A stretch of 64,000 nt of DNA, from positions 7,752,557 through 7,816,556 of the forward strand of contig NC_061065.1 in NCBI RefSeq assembly GCF_021917145.1, written 5' to 3'. The DNA is from Hypomesus transpacificus (Eukaryota; Chordata; Actinopteri; Osmeriformes; Osmeridae). The position numbers and the translations under genes were made by a program. Of this stretch, positions 25,601-37,548 are shown one piece after another. How positions within the stretch are numbered: the stretch's first letter is position 1; every line of letters starts with the position of its first letter. The notes beneath the pieces are model-generated. The model did no database searches. It was not told the origin of the DNA and saw only the letters and a program-made list of their open reading frames with translations.

Positions 25601-28600
25601 GGCCCTCGTCCATTCTTCCATGGAGAGAAAGAGACAGACAAATCTGTTCAGGTTTGAAGAGCTGTCTTTCCATCAGCAGCCAAAGCCAGTGAATGCCTGG
25701 GAGAGTCAAGTTGGCGTCCAATCAGGGACTCTGCTCACACTGGGTCAAGATCGCCCGTGATCGAGTGACCCTCAGCACCAGCAGCCGGGGGCTGGTCATT
25801 CAACAGGCTGATATGCAGGGTGCATACATACGTACCCCACTACAAGCTTCTTTTCTCTCATGGTGATGTAAATCCTTTGCAGCTGGACTTGCAGTTTGCA
25901 CATCAGTGGAGTCTGTCCTGGTCCGCCACGACGCGGGAGGGTTGACGACGTGTGTGTTTTTGTGTTCTGTGTAGAGGGTGACGGAGATCGAGAACATGCG
26001 CCACAAGGTGATCGAAAGCCGCCAGGAAGTGTTCAACCACAACGAGCATGAGGTCAGCAAGCGCTGGGCCTTCGAAGAAGGGGTAAGTTATAACCTGATG
26101 TGTTCTCTAATGTATTTAACTGTATGAAAATTAGGGAAATGAAACTAGAATCTAAAAACTTTTGTCCGTATGCTGATTTTATATTTACTTTGGGTTCCTC
26201 AGATCAAGCGGCCGTATTTCCACGTCAAAGCCCTGGAGAAGACTCAGCTGAGCAACTGGAAAGAGTACCTGGACTTCGAGATCGAGAACGGGACTCCTGA
26301 ACGCGTGGTGGTGCTGTTCGAGCGATGCCTCGTCGCCTGTGCCCTCTACGAGGAGTTCTGGACAAAGGTAACCTGAAGTCTGACCCGTCAACTTCCCTTT
26401 TTCCATCAAATGCCCCCCCCCGCACTCCCCCCCCCCCCTCCAACAACGATGATATCACATCCTCACAGTAAATCGCCCTGCACTCTCTCTTTGCGTGTAA
26501 CGTTGATATGTGACTCTGTTGTATTAGGGGATGGCCAGCTTGCCACACAAGATTTGACTCCAGCATTTGCCAACTACTACGTTGCATCTTCTCCGTCTCC
26601 CACTACCTTACAGAAACTTATCTTATTGGTTCCATGAAGGTGCTGATGGGTTTACAAAGAATTTCTAAAAACGATCTTGTCAATGAAGCAATTCACAAGT
26701 TCAGTGAACAGGAAATAAAGGTTTGAAAATGTTGTTTGTCCCTTCTTTATCTCTCTCTTTCTCTCCTCCATCCCCCCTCTCTTCTCCTCTATCTCCCCCC
26801 CTCTTCTCCTCTTTCAACTCTTTCCCTTTTTCTCTTCATTCAAGTACGCGAAATACATAGAGGGCTACAGCATAGAAGGAGTGCGGCATGTCTACAAGAA
26901 AGCGTGTACCATCCACCTGCCCAAGAAGCCAGCCATCCACCTGCTGTGGGCCGCCTTTGAAGAACAGCAGGGTAAGTCACTATCTCCTTCACTAGGCCTT
27001 TTTGTAGAAAGCACAGCTACTTCCACTGCCTCTGGAAGAATTATTCAGGCCAGAACTGACCCCTGACTTGCTTTAGCACCAGCGTACTGATCTGGAAGTG
27101 AAACCGTCTAAATGCGTTTCCCCCTCAGGCAACGTCGACGAGGCGCGCCGCATCCTGAAGGATCTGGAGGAGGCGGTCCCGGCCCTCGCCATGGTGCGTC
27201 TGCGGAGAGTCAGCCTGGAGCGTCGCCACGGCAACCTGGAGGAGGCGGAAGCCTTGCTGAGGGACGCCATGGCGTCGGGGAAGAACGCCAGCGAGACGTC
27301 GTTCTACGCGGTGAAGCTGGCCCGGCAGCTGCTGAAGGTGCAGAGGAGCCTGGGCAAGGCCAGGAAGGTGCTGCTGGAGGCCATCGAGAAAGACCAGGTG
27401 AGAGACTGGAGAGATCAGTTAGGACAGTTGACAAGGACCAGGTGAGAGAGACTACCAGTGCCTTTGATCTTGAAGGACCAGAGGAGAAGAGCGGTCAGAG
27501 GACTTAATAACATTTCATTTTCAGGAAGTGGACTCCAGTTCAGAGATTGAAAGCAGATATGGGACGGGGAGGTACTTGATGTGATGCGTTCTGTGTGTGT
27601 GTGTACAGACAAGCCCCAAGCTGTACCTGAACCTGTTGGAGCTGGAGTACAGTGGGGATGTGCAGCAGAACCAGGCAGAGATCCTGGCCTGCTTCGACCG
27701 GGCCCTGAGCAGCTCACTGCCCCTGGAGTCTCGCCTCACTTTCTCTCAGCGCAAGGTGGAGTTCCTGGAGGACTTTGGCAGCGAGATCGATTTGTGAGTC
27801 CCCATTGAATTGATGAAATCGTAATCCATGAATGCAAAGGTGCTTATCTAAACCCTATATTAGGTGGCACCTTCCCTAATATGTAGTTCAAGTGATACTT
27901 TTTGAAACGCACCCCCATGCAATAGGCAAAATCCCTTTGCTCTTCTAATCTGTTCTGATTTGATATTCTTTCACAGGCTAGTGATTGCGTATGAAGAACA
28001 CCAGAAACTTCAGAAAGAACATGACTCAACTAAGAGGAAAGCAGAGAATGGGTATGTATACACAGGGCTTAAAGCAGTGGTTCCTCGGGTCCTCAGGACC
28101 CCCTGTCCTGCATGTTTTAGATTTTTCCCTGCTCCAACACACCTGATTCAAATGAATGGTCGTTAACAGGCTTCTGCAGAGCTGAATTGACCCATTAATT
28201 TGAATCAGGTGTGTTGGAGCAGGGTAACATCTAAAACATGCAGGACAGGGGGTCCCGAGGACCAGAGTTGGGAACCACTGGCTTAAAGTATTGCGGAAAC
28301 GTTTCGGATGTCCAGCGTGCGGCCATGAGAGTAAAAATACAAATTAGGAACTTGCATGCCGTTTAATATTTTCGAATCAATTGATTTCCCCTACCAATCA
28401 TATGAGAGAAACACAGCTATAACTAATGTTACAAGCCTATCAGAAGCAGAGCAGGGTGGGTCCTGGCCACACAGAGTGAATGAGATCCATATGTCACATT
28501 AGCGTTGTCGGTGAAAGCATGGAGCGCAAATTCATGAAGCCTGGGGATGATGTCCTACCCATAAATGACTAAAAAATAAATGGCGCTGGGCGTGGATAGA

Positions 28601-29915
28601 AGGTAGAGAAGACGAGCCTTTTGGCAATTGGTGCAAGAAACTGAGAGAGCCTGGTGCTTGTTTCTGCACGTTTTGCTTGAGGAAGCTACTAAATAAATGC
28701 CAGCAGCGGTAAGAAAGTGCTTGCTCGTCGTGTCAGTCGCTGCTCGTGCACTCAAATTTACCACGATGTTGCCGGGGAGCAACTGCTACAGCTGACACAC
28801 TGTTGTCTATGACTGACCATGTCTGCTTATAAAATAAGTTTGTGCATATTTCTTGCGGAACATGACTTGTCATTCACAACTTCTTAGCCACTGGCCACCC
28901 TGTGTAGAAAACTAGCAGAAGACTAAATAGCGTCCCCCCCTCAAAGTTCAGGCTCAGGATTTGTGTTCACTTAAACCCCTGTATACAGCTAAACTGATCT
29001 CTGTGGATTTGGACAGTTTGAAAGTTCAAAAACAACAAATGGAAATGAACTCCCAGTGTTTTTGCTAAACGTTAATTATTGACACAAACATGTTTAACCA
29101 CCTGCAGCTCCCAGGAGCCCGAGTCCAAAAGGCAACGTCTGGATGAGAACTCAGGCTCAGGGGCCATGATGCAAGACAACTCTGCCTACAACTACAACTG
29201 GTACCAGGTGAGTTTCTGGACATGTCTGGGGACTTGGGTTGCATCTCCTTTGAGGTCAAAAAGACATGGTGTTTCCTGGTCCTGGTAACATCAGATGGGG
29301 AAAGACAGTGTGAACGTCACAGCACAGGGGCAGACGGTGTGAACGTCACAGCACAGGGGCACGGTGTGAACGTCACAGCACAGGGGCAGACGGTGTGAAC
29401 GTCACAGCACAGGGGCATACGGTGTGAACGTCACAGCACAGGGGCATACGGTGTGAACGTCACAGCACAGGGGCAGACGGTGTGAACGTCACAGCACAGG
29501 GGCAGACGGTGTGAACGTCACAGCACAGGGGCAGACGGTGTGAACGTCACAGCACAGGGGCAGACGGTGTGAACGTCACAGCACAGGGGCAGACGGTGTG
29601 AACGTCACAGCACAGGGGCAGACGGTGTGAACGTCACAGCACAGGGGCAGACGGTGTGAACGTCACAGCACAGGGGCAGACGGTGTGAACGTCACAGCAC
29701 AGGGGCGATTTCACGACCTTATGCAATGAGTGAGATCCCCAACAGGGGTTGACACATATGTATTGAGAAATTACCTTGATACATATTTATTTAATCCTAT
29801 TTTTGTTTTCGTTTTCTCCTTCCAGCAACAGTACAACAACTGGGGTCAGAATTCCTGGGGCCAGTACAACCAGTATGCCCAGTATAACCAGTACTACCCA
29901 CCTCCCCCTACATGA
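22674..29915 (+). CDS. prpf39: Pre-mRNA-processing factor 39, 14 coding exons
   Basis: Exons: 22674-22686, 23550-24160, 24468-24593, 24698-24816, 24987-25154, 25353-25536, 25975-26082, 26203-26367, 26845-26971, 27129-27397, 27609-27793, 27977-28051, 29108-29207, 29826-29915. All are GT-AG and in phase, giving 779 aa. PRPF39 is a HAT-repeat U1 snRNP-associated splicing factor acting in 5' splice-site selection. Exon 1 encodes only four residues and one base. Exon 2 encodes an acidic Glu/Gln-rich N-terminal region of about 200 aa with a tandem ESGDSP repeat. HAT helices follow (W-x2-Y-x5-E patterns such as [39 protein letters not shown] and [13 protein letters not shown]). The tail is rich in Gln, Asn and Tyr, ending [11 protein letters not shown]. 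It is longer than human PRPF39 (about 669 aa), mainly at the N-terminus. AATAAA at 30360-30365 ends the 3' UTR. Confidence 0.95.
24188..24394. mobile_element. hAT-like MITE in prpf39 intron 2
   Basis: The element spans 24196-24386 (191 bp) and is flanked by a perfect 8-bp target-site duplication CTATAGAG. Long terminal inverted repeats of about 50 bp end in AGTGGTTCT...AGAACCACTG and include CCTGGTCCTCGGGACCCCCTG. The 8-bp duplication and CAGTGGTTCTCA-type ends are hAT superfamily characters. There is no coding capacity. Confidence 0.88.
28067..28288. mobile_element. hAT-like MITE in prpf39 intron 12
   Basis: The element spans 28075-28280 (206 bp), with a perfect 8-bp duplication GCTTAAAG and CAGTGGTTCC...GGAACCACTG ends. 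It is a sibling of the element at 24196-24386 and starts only 23 nt after the exon 12 donor. The two arms are nearly complementary over about 90 bp each, so an intronic RNA hairpin is expected. Confidence 0.9.
29289..29706. repeat. 29-bp minisatellite in prpf39 intron 13
   Basis: About fourteen nearly identical units (ACGGTGTGAACGTCACAGCA then CAGGGGCAG) with small length variants. Each unit contains AACGTCA, a CRE half-site in reverse. The near-identity suggests recent expansion and likely length polymorphism. Confidence 0.95.
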
Positions 29916-30365
29916 TGGACCCAGCCTTCATGCTAAGAGATTCACGGAGGAAGCATCCTTTCTACCCCAGTGCAAACTACTTCAGACTCCCGTCTTCTTC
30001 TGATCAATGTCATTTTATTATTTCAATACCTTTCATACCTTCATAACCGCCACCAATAGGCTGGCTAATGTTTGTGTTGTTAAAGCATGTGTTGTTGCAG
30101 ACTTCAGATATTTTCTCATTCTGTTGAAGTGAAAAAAAATCGTTTATAGATTGGATGATTTAGTTTGATCTCTCCTCTTTTTTTTGCGGAAGTTAGTTTT
30201 GTTTGGTGAAGATGTAGATTTGTATGGATGCAGCGGTACATCTCTGATCCACAGCCCCCTTCTCTGCTTTCCTAAGTGTTTTAAGATTTCAAGGTTATTT
30301 TGTTTTCTGCAACAAAAAATGAAATTCAGATCCTTTTTTAATTTTGACCCAGTTTCATAATAAAG

Positions 30366-30735
30366 AGATTGATATCCTATCTTGACTGTGTTTTATTACT
30401 GAAGGACTCCGTAAAATTGAATTAAAAGTTTATCATGTGAAAAACAAAAATGGAAGATATATCCCATTCAGATAGTTGCACTTTCATCTGACAATTTTAG
30501 TGTATATTTATTTAGTTTCAGTTTACATTGCAACAATGGTGAGCGTGAATAATGTTTGTTGTGTGAAAACAGACACAGCGTTCAAATATGAATATTGGAC
30601 CGACACAATCACTACAGTTGCACATTTGATCGGATTCGTTTATGAACGGGAGTGGCTACAGCTGCTGCGTAGCTCTTCCCGGTTTACGTAAACGTGCACA
30701 TGCGCATTGTCGACGATCCGAAAGTCCTTTTTTGC
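30366..30735. other. Gap between prpf39 polyadenylation signal and fau promoter
   Basis: The 370-bp gap holds no gene. An NRF1-like ACATGCGCA lies at about 30698. The pyrimidine run CCTTTTTTGCC at about 30726-30736 is a plausible 5' TOP start for the fau transcript. Confidence 0.5.
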
Positions 30736-31374
30736 CTAGTGTTGAACGACTAGCATCAAACGAGGTGAGGCCTTTGTAAATTTAATCAAAATAGCACATT
30801 TATAACCCCTTCATGACAGCGAATTTAGTGTTAACAATGTTCGTAAACATGTAACTATCAAAATCGACATTAGTTTGTTTGGGAGCCATGTGTTTTGTCA
30901 GCTTTTATGAGTAAATTACCAAAAACGCATGCCCCATGTGGCTAGTCTAGCTAGCTAACTAGCTTCCTTTTCGCCAACATAACTTGGTCCTTTCACGCCT
31001 GCCCCTACGTTTCCTTCCTACATCAGTTGGCCGTATTCACTCTTGTCTGATAGCCTTGTGATGTTTCAAAATATCTAAATGACTAGATACAGATTATATT
31101 GTTGCATAAAATTTGACTACCATGTAGAGAATAATTCCGGAACAAGGTCCAATTGGCTTGTACTTTTAGCAACGTAGGGACCTAGTCAGCTAGTTGTGTA
31201 TCTTGACAACTAAAAATGTCATGAAATGTCATACCTTTAATTTTTTGCTTGGTTACTAAAGCTGTTTGTGAACCCATTAAGTTAACCCTAAATCTTGTTA
31301 GCTGACATACGCACGTGGTTTTCCCACTGGGGTATTCATTGATTTCCACAAACGCCGTTTCTTCCAGCCTGAAG

Positions 31375-32256
<882 letters not shown>

Positions 32257-32530
32257 ACTTCCATCACATCCCTTTTTGTTTCAACCAAGCTAAATGTTAT
32301 CCTTCTGTACAGAATAAAATTGGTTTGGTAAAAAGGTAGCTTTTGTTTCTGCGATTGATGACTAAATGTCGAGTGTCCTGCAAAATACATTTGTGTTTAT
32401 ACAATGGAGATCTAGAAGGCTGTTAATGGGTACTGTTAAAACATTCTAGAGGGGGGAACCCCTATGCAAAAAGCCAGTGATTCTCTACTTCATAGGAAAG
32501 GCTAGTCTTAAACCTTTTTGGTCTAATGTC

Positions 32531-33470
32531 TTAAAGGCAGGGTAGGCAATGTTGTAGAGGAGCACTTTTTGTCATATTTGCCCAAAAGTAACTCAACGTC
32601 TTGATAGCAACCAATATATATCTAAAGGTTTGACGGTAAAATGAAATCCCTAAGAAATCTCTGGGCATCACAATATAGTAATAAACATGTCTAGTCATTA
32701 AGGGGTAGGGGGACCCCGTGGTGTAGTGGGTTGAGAACAAGAGCCTACACCACAACCTGGATTCAAAACCAGCACAGAGCGTGGTGCCAAACATCTATGG
32801 GCCAAATCCCTGTAACCGTTGCACACTCTGACTGTCTAGATCCCCTCTCCCAACTCATGTAACCGCAGCACACTCCCTGACTGTCCAGATCCCCTCTCCC
32901 AACTGTCTTTTCAGGTACCCACCAAGAAAAGCTCAACCAAGAGTCTAAAAATAAATACCTTATTTCAGTTTTAGTCGAGTTTCAAATAAAAAAATTCAAT
33001 TGTTTAACTTAAAAGTTACATTGTGGACATGTGAGATGTGGGACTTCACCTTCAGTTTCATAAATATAGTCTCCTCTCTGCCAAATGCTTGTTAATCTCA
33101 GGAATATTCTCTTTAGTTTGGTTAGAAACGGTGCAAATTATACAATGATAATCGGTGCGGGGTCAGCTTCTCCAGGGCGTAAAGTAATATTTACAATTAT
33201 AGGTAAGAACGATATATAGATGTATCAACCCCCCAACCTGTTGTTTATACCTCTTTTGGGTGGGGGGGTCCAAGTCTTAACCAGGGGGGTGAAGCCCCCC
33301 CGTAATTCGAACCCTGAACTCTCACTACTTTGCAATAACTTTCTGCAGCCAGCATTTCTGGAAATAATTGAGGGTAAAACCGTTTTTAGGCCTTAAATTT
33401 CAGTTCAGAATTTAAGACCCCATGGGAACCCTGTAGCTAGCTTTGCACAACTTGCCTACCCTGCCTTTAA
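32531..33470. mobile_element. TTAA-flanked inverted-repeat DNA transposon (non-autonomous)
   Basis: Both ends read TTAAAGGCAGGGTAGGCAA inwards, 19 bp identical including the TTAA target site. TTAA duplication is typical of the piggyBac and Kolobok groups, and I cannot choose between them. No transposase frame is present in the 940 bp. It lies between the 3' ends of fau and fkbp3 and contains other repeats. Confidence 0.85.
32708..32930 (+). mobile_element. tRNA-like SINE head and 60-bp tandem duplication nested in the TTAA element
   Basis: TGGTGTAGTGGGTTGAGAAC matches an RNA polymerase III A box, and GGATTCAAAACC about 40 bp later resembles a B box. Two imperfect copies of a roughly 60-bp unit follow (TGTAACCGCAGCACACTC, then CCAGATCCCCTCTCCCAACT). 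The head is unlike that of the copies at 6378 and 42856. Confidence 0.55.
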
Positions 33471-33985
33471 TTTTTATATCAACACTAGAAATTGTAACAT
33501 GGCTGGTATTTCATTTGATTACATGCACACAGCATATTACTAGCACTGGTTAAAAAACATTTACATTTCAATTTTGTTCCCAAAATCAGTTTATTTATTT
33601 TCACAACATACATGCAAATGAAACAAAAACAAAACGCAGGAACGAAACAGGTATTCCTCTGCTTATTTACTCAGGATGCCCCATCTGTACAGTGCTGCCC
33701 GGTCATCTCTTAATAGGCCACGCTGGGAGGGACAGAAGACTGGCAACTCACTTCCGACGCTAACTAGCTGCCAATCGGTTAATTCTTTACCAGATTCCCC
33801 ATTATGACGAGTGTGGATAAAGCAGAAACATGGCAACCAATACAACTAAATGAAACGGAACACGCAGTTGCTTGAAAACGTTTTAAGACCGTTTAGCCAC
33901 TCATTTCCCTCCGAGCATGGCCGTTTAGTGACTCCCGTGTTGTCCCATCCTTAGGGAGTAGTGCATGCTGGAGACGATTCTGCCG

Positions 33986-35639
33986 TTAATCTACGGACAC
34001 CAGTTCAACCTCGAAGATCAGATTTGCATTTGGTGGGATTCTGGTAAAGGGTGGGTTAAGGAGAAGAATATGAAAATTACAGTGGAATTTTTTTCTGAGT
34101 CACTTAACTTTGACATGTTACTTGACCAAGGCCAAATAACCTGTTGTAACATGATTTTAGGTGTTGCAACACTCATAGAACAATCCACTGCCATAAATTA
34201 AACAAAGGATACTTTGAGTCTGGAAGACCCTTCCGTCCATAGGCCCACTCTGCCTCAATCTCCAGTTTTGCTGTTTCACCCTTGCTCATTGTGAGAACTC
34301 CTTCATCCCACTGTGGAAACAAGGTTTGTCATAAATATTTTAGTAATCAGTAACTTGCATACACATTCATTAAAACGCAAAGGGGGTGGGTGTATAGTAA
34401 TGACTTACTCCTCTGATTACTCTGCCCAAGCCAACCTTGAAGCTTAAGGGTTTGCTTTGCTTCTTCTTTCTGGCAGCTTCAGGAGAGTGAAGACAGGAGG
34501 CGAAAGTTGCTTAAATTATTTTCATACTGAAACCTTTGGAGATCAATGATATCCTCAAGACAAGAGCATGATTGAAAGGGAAGGGGTCCATACTTGCAGG
34601 AATGTTGGTGTCAAATACAGTGCCGTCCTCCAGGGAACCTGTGTACCAACAGCTCACAGTATCGCCCTTCTTTGGAAAGTTTGTCTTGTCTCCTTTTTTC
34701 AACACAGCCTTTTTAAATTTGGGAGGACCCTGAAAAATCCAATGATTCAAGATGATTATAAAATCATCAAAATTAGGTATACAGTAGGGTAATTGTTCAA
34801 TTAATTTTGAACACCTCTTCATGTTTGCTTGGGTACATATTAATTGTGCCATGTCTTTCTGCAAGTAATTATGTACAACTGTACCTCATCGATAACCTCT
34901 GTCTCTTTAGGTTTGTCTTCAATCTTCACAGTTCTAACCTGCTCCGTCACCTCCTCAATGGGTTCTGTGCCTACAAACCGCTGTTCATAACAAGATAAGG
35001 TTTCAGTGACATTCATCAGCTGTTGTATTATGTCCATTCAAAACAGGCAAGAGTTCACTTACCTTGCTTGCAAACAGGTCATTGTAGGCATTTATCAGCT
35101 GTTCTTTCTTTGCCGTTTTTGCAACATTCTTGATATTTCCCATCAACTTGTGTTCAGCGAGAAACTGTAAGAAAGGTGAAGTGTCAAACCTAAAATGTCA
35201 CATCTGGTAGAATGTTTAGAAAAATGACATTAGGCCATTTTGTAAAGATGGCAACCTTTAAATATGTGTATCAGCTCAAGTCTGAAAAACTATTATAGCG
35301 TGCACAGCTTTTCTCTCAAACGTTAGAAATTATGACATGCATTTGCCATATTATGTTTCACTGTTTCGTATGTTAGCTAGCTATAATAAATTGGCAATAG
35401 CCCATCAATGCTGAGTGGCTGCCAGCTAGTGCTAGCTATAGCCACCATGCGTTCCATGCAGTTGCAAGTTAACTATGACATTTCAGTGTGCGCTTACACG
35501 CCATTCTCTGCATGGTTACAAGTATTAAACATACCGAGTGGGCTGCATTGTCCTGAATGAATTTAATGACATCTTTTTTGTTTAGATCATCACTTTTGAG
35601 CTGTTCATCGCTCCATTCTCTGGTTGGTTCTTCCGCCAT
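33986..35639 (-). CDS. fkbp3: FKBP3 (FKBP25) nuclear peptidyl-prolyl isomerase, 7 exons
   Basis: Exons on the minus strand: 35639-35535, 35164-35063, 34980-34885, 34729-34594, 34476-34409, 34310-34213 and 34040-33986. All are GT-AG and join in phase to 219 aa (human about 224). FKBP25 is a nuclear rapamycin-binding isomerase that binds nucleic acid and chromatin proteins. The N-terminal basic helical domain reads [20 protein letters not shown] through [19 protein letters not shown]. An acidic linker with [10 protein letters not shown] follows. The FKBP domain carries [57 protein letters not shown] and [17 protein letters not shown]. The nuclear-type KKK loop ARKKKQSK is present. The first intron of the gene carries no repeats. 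AATAAA signals on this strand lie near 33590-33600. Confidence 0.96.
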
Positions 35640-37548
35640 TTTAAAAACGCAGTGCTGCTGCTGAACCTTTACCTCCGGCTTCTCAGAACCAATCATATAC
35701 GACTTCTCAAATAAGTTTCTCAAGCTGTTCCTTATTCATAACGGACTTCATTTCCTTATGCCCCTAATGCCTCAAGACATCGCCCATTGAAGTTATGATT
35801 TTGATATCATTTAGTCTTCTAGAAAATAACCCTTACATATTTTTAAGTAAATAGTTTATAGATTGGAAAATAACGAAATAATGCAACATTTTCAGGTGCG
35901 ACAATCAATTCACTTGTTTCATTTAGAAAAATACTATACAAGCCTACTAGGATCACATGACTCATGTGCAACTATCTGTGTTATAGAATCTGTATCATGC
36001 ATGCCAACATTTCTGGATTATATTTGCTACAGTACCATCTGGTGGAAAACAAATGCCAGCACTGTTGGCAACAACCTGTACTTACTAGCTACCTAGCTAC
36101 AGTAGCATATAACCAATTTTTTGTGAAGTAGTCTCGAAAATTAAGCAAGTATTTCGTGACATGTTGTGGTCTTTACCACTAAGCTTAATCAACCTAGACT
36201 ACCTTCGAATCAAAAAAGTGTTTCACGGGACGGTCTGAGCAGACATTTGCAACATGAGTCTACAACCTGGTTGCCCTGGTTACAGCCATTACCGCCATAT
36301 TTTAGTGCGACATTTTTCGATAGGTCACTGATTTCGATAGGCTAGCCTACTTCACAAAGTTTACGTTTCTTTTCCCCACCATTTGCTTTAATAAAAATAT
36401 AAACACAGGAAAAATACATGTATACTATGCTATTTTTGCTTGGGTGAAGCAAAACGGTGTAAAAAAAGCTTAGGCATAAAGAACAGAGTTTTCACTTTGC
36501 AGCAGGAATACGCAGCTGTAGCCTACCAAAGAGGAAGAACTTGGCCATACCAGAACCTGTTTAAGGTATTAGATATACTAGGCTATATTATACATTCTAT
36601 GGTTGTACTGTACACATAACTCGAAGAGAGTTTAGGTCTGTGCTTAGGTAACATTTATCATGACCATGTTCAGTTTTTATTTTATTATTAATTTGTGATC
36701 ATTTTCCATCTTAAACTATTCCTCAGAGACAACACTCTGAGTTGTAGGCTACCTAAAATAATAAAATATATAATTAATATAATTATTCAGGTCACAAGCG
36801 TATGGATATAGATAAAAGCATGTATTTTATATTACTATATCGGAAGCCTTCTAACAGACATGTTATCACACAATACGAGTATGACACCTTAAAACCAGAC
36901 CATTATGATTGCTTACAAGTCATATCTTTCACAAACATTTACAGTGTCACTTTTTACTTAATATGTAAATCCTGGAATTTGTCCAGAAACTGCATTCTGG
37001 ATATCACACAGGCACTGACATTTACAAATGGTGTTCATCAAGTTGGTACAAAGACATGATAAAAAATATTAACAGATTGCATTGTGTAAGGCTCTTTTTG
37101 TCTAATTTTTTTTAATCATCTAGCAATTCAAATGAATGAATTAACCTGCGTACCTGAATATTGCTGCCCTCAACAGTGGCTACATGCACTGCCAAACAAT
37201 TCAATTGTGTGTTTGTGTTTAGATGGTGTTTGGCTGAGAAGGTATTTTTTTCTCCCTCCATTTTTATCATCAGGATTAATCCAGTGAGTGAGGATGAACA
37301 GTCAGCATGTGTAATATGAATAAGTACAGCAGATATTCAAGGACCGTAAGTACATCGTTTTCCAGTATGTATGTCAGTTTGGATAAAAATGCTATCTGAA
37401 TAAATGTATGTAAACGATTAATATGTATGCAAAAAGGAGAGTCATTGTGCTGTAATATTATAGCATATAGCACGCACCCACTTGATCACTGGTGTATAAC
37501 CAGCACACAGATACAAGTTGTTTGTGTGGTGAACAGATCCTCCAGGCT
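35640..37548. other. Gap between fkbp3 and the SOUL gene, no gene found
   Basis: The first few hundred bases should contain the fkbp3 promoter. The rest is AT-rich. Minus-strand AATAAA or ATTAAA signals near 36680 and 37110 could end the SOUL transcript. An open frame at 36802-37059 (85 codons) has no recognisable similarity or splice context. Confidence 0.5.

Noticed and set aside
26094-26180. Possible C/D box snoRNA in prpf39 intron 7 (CTGATGTG ... GCTGATT)
   Set aside because: Human PRPF39 is, as I recall, a snoRNA host, so I looked; the C box is imperfect and no terminal stem or C'/D' pair is visible.
27112-27507. 131-codon plus-strand frame overlapping prpf39 exon 10
   Set aside because: Out-of-frame shadow of the GC-rich exon; the correct frame continues the HAT repeats and respects splice phase.
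29289-29706. CRISPR-like array
   Set aside because: The units are contiguous with no unique spacers, lie in a vertebrate intron and have no cas genes; it is a minisatellite.
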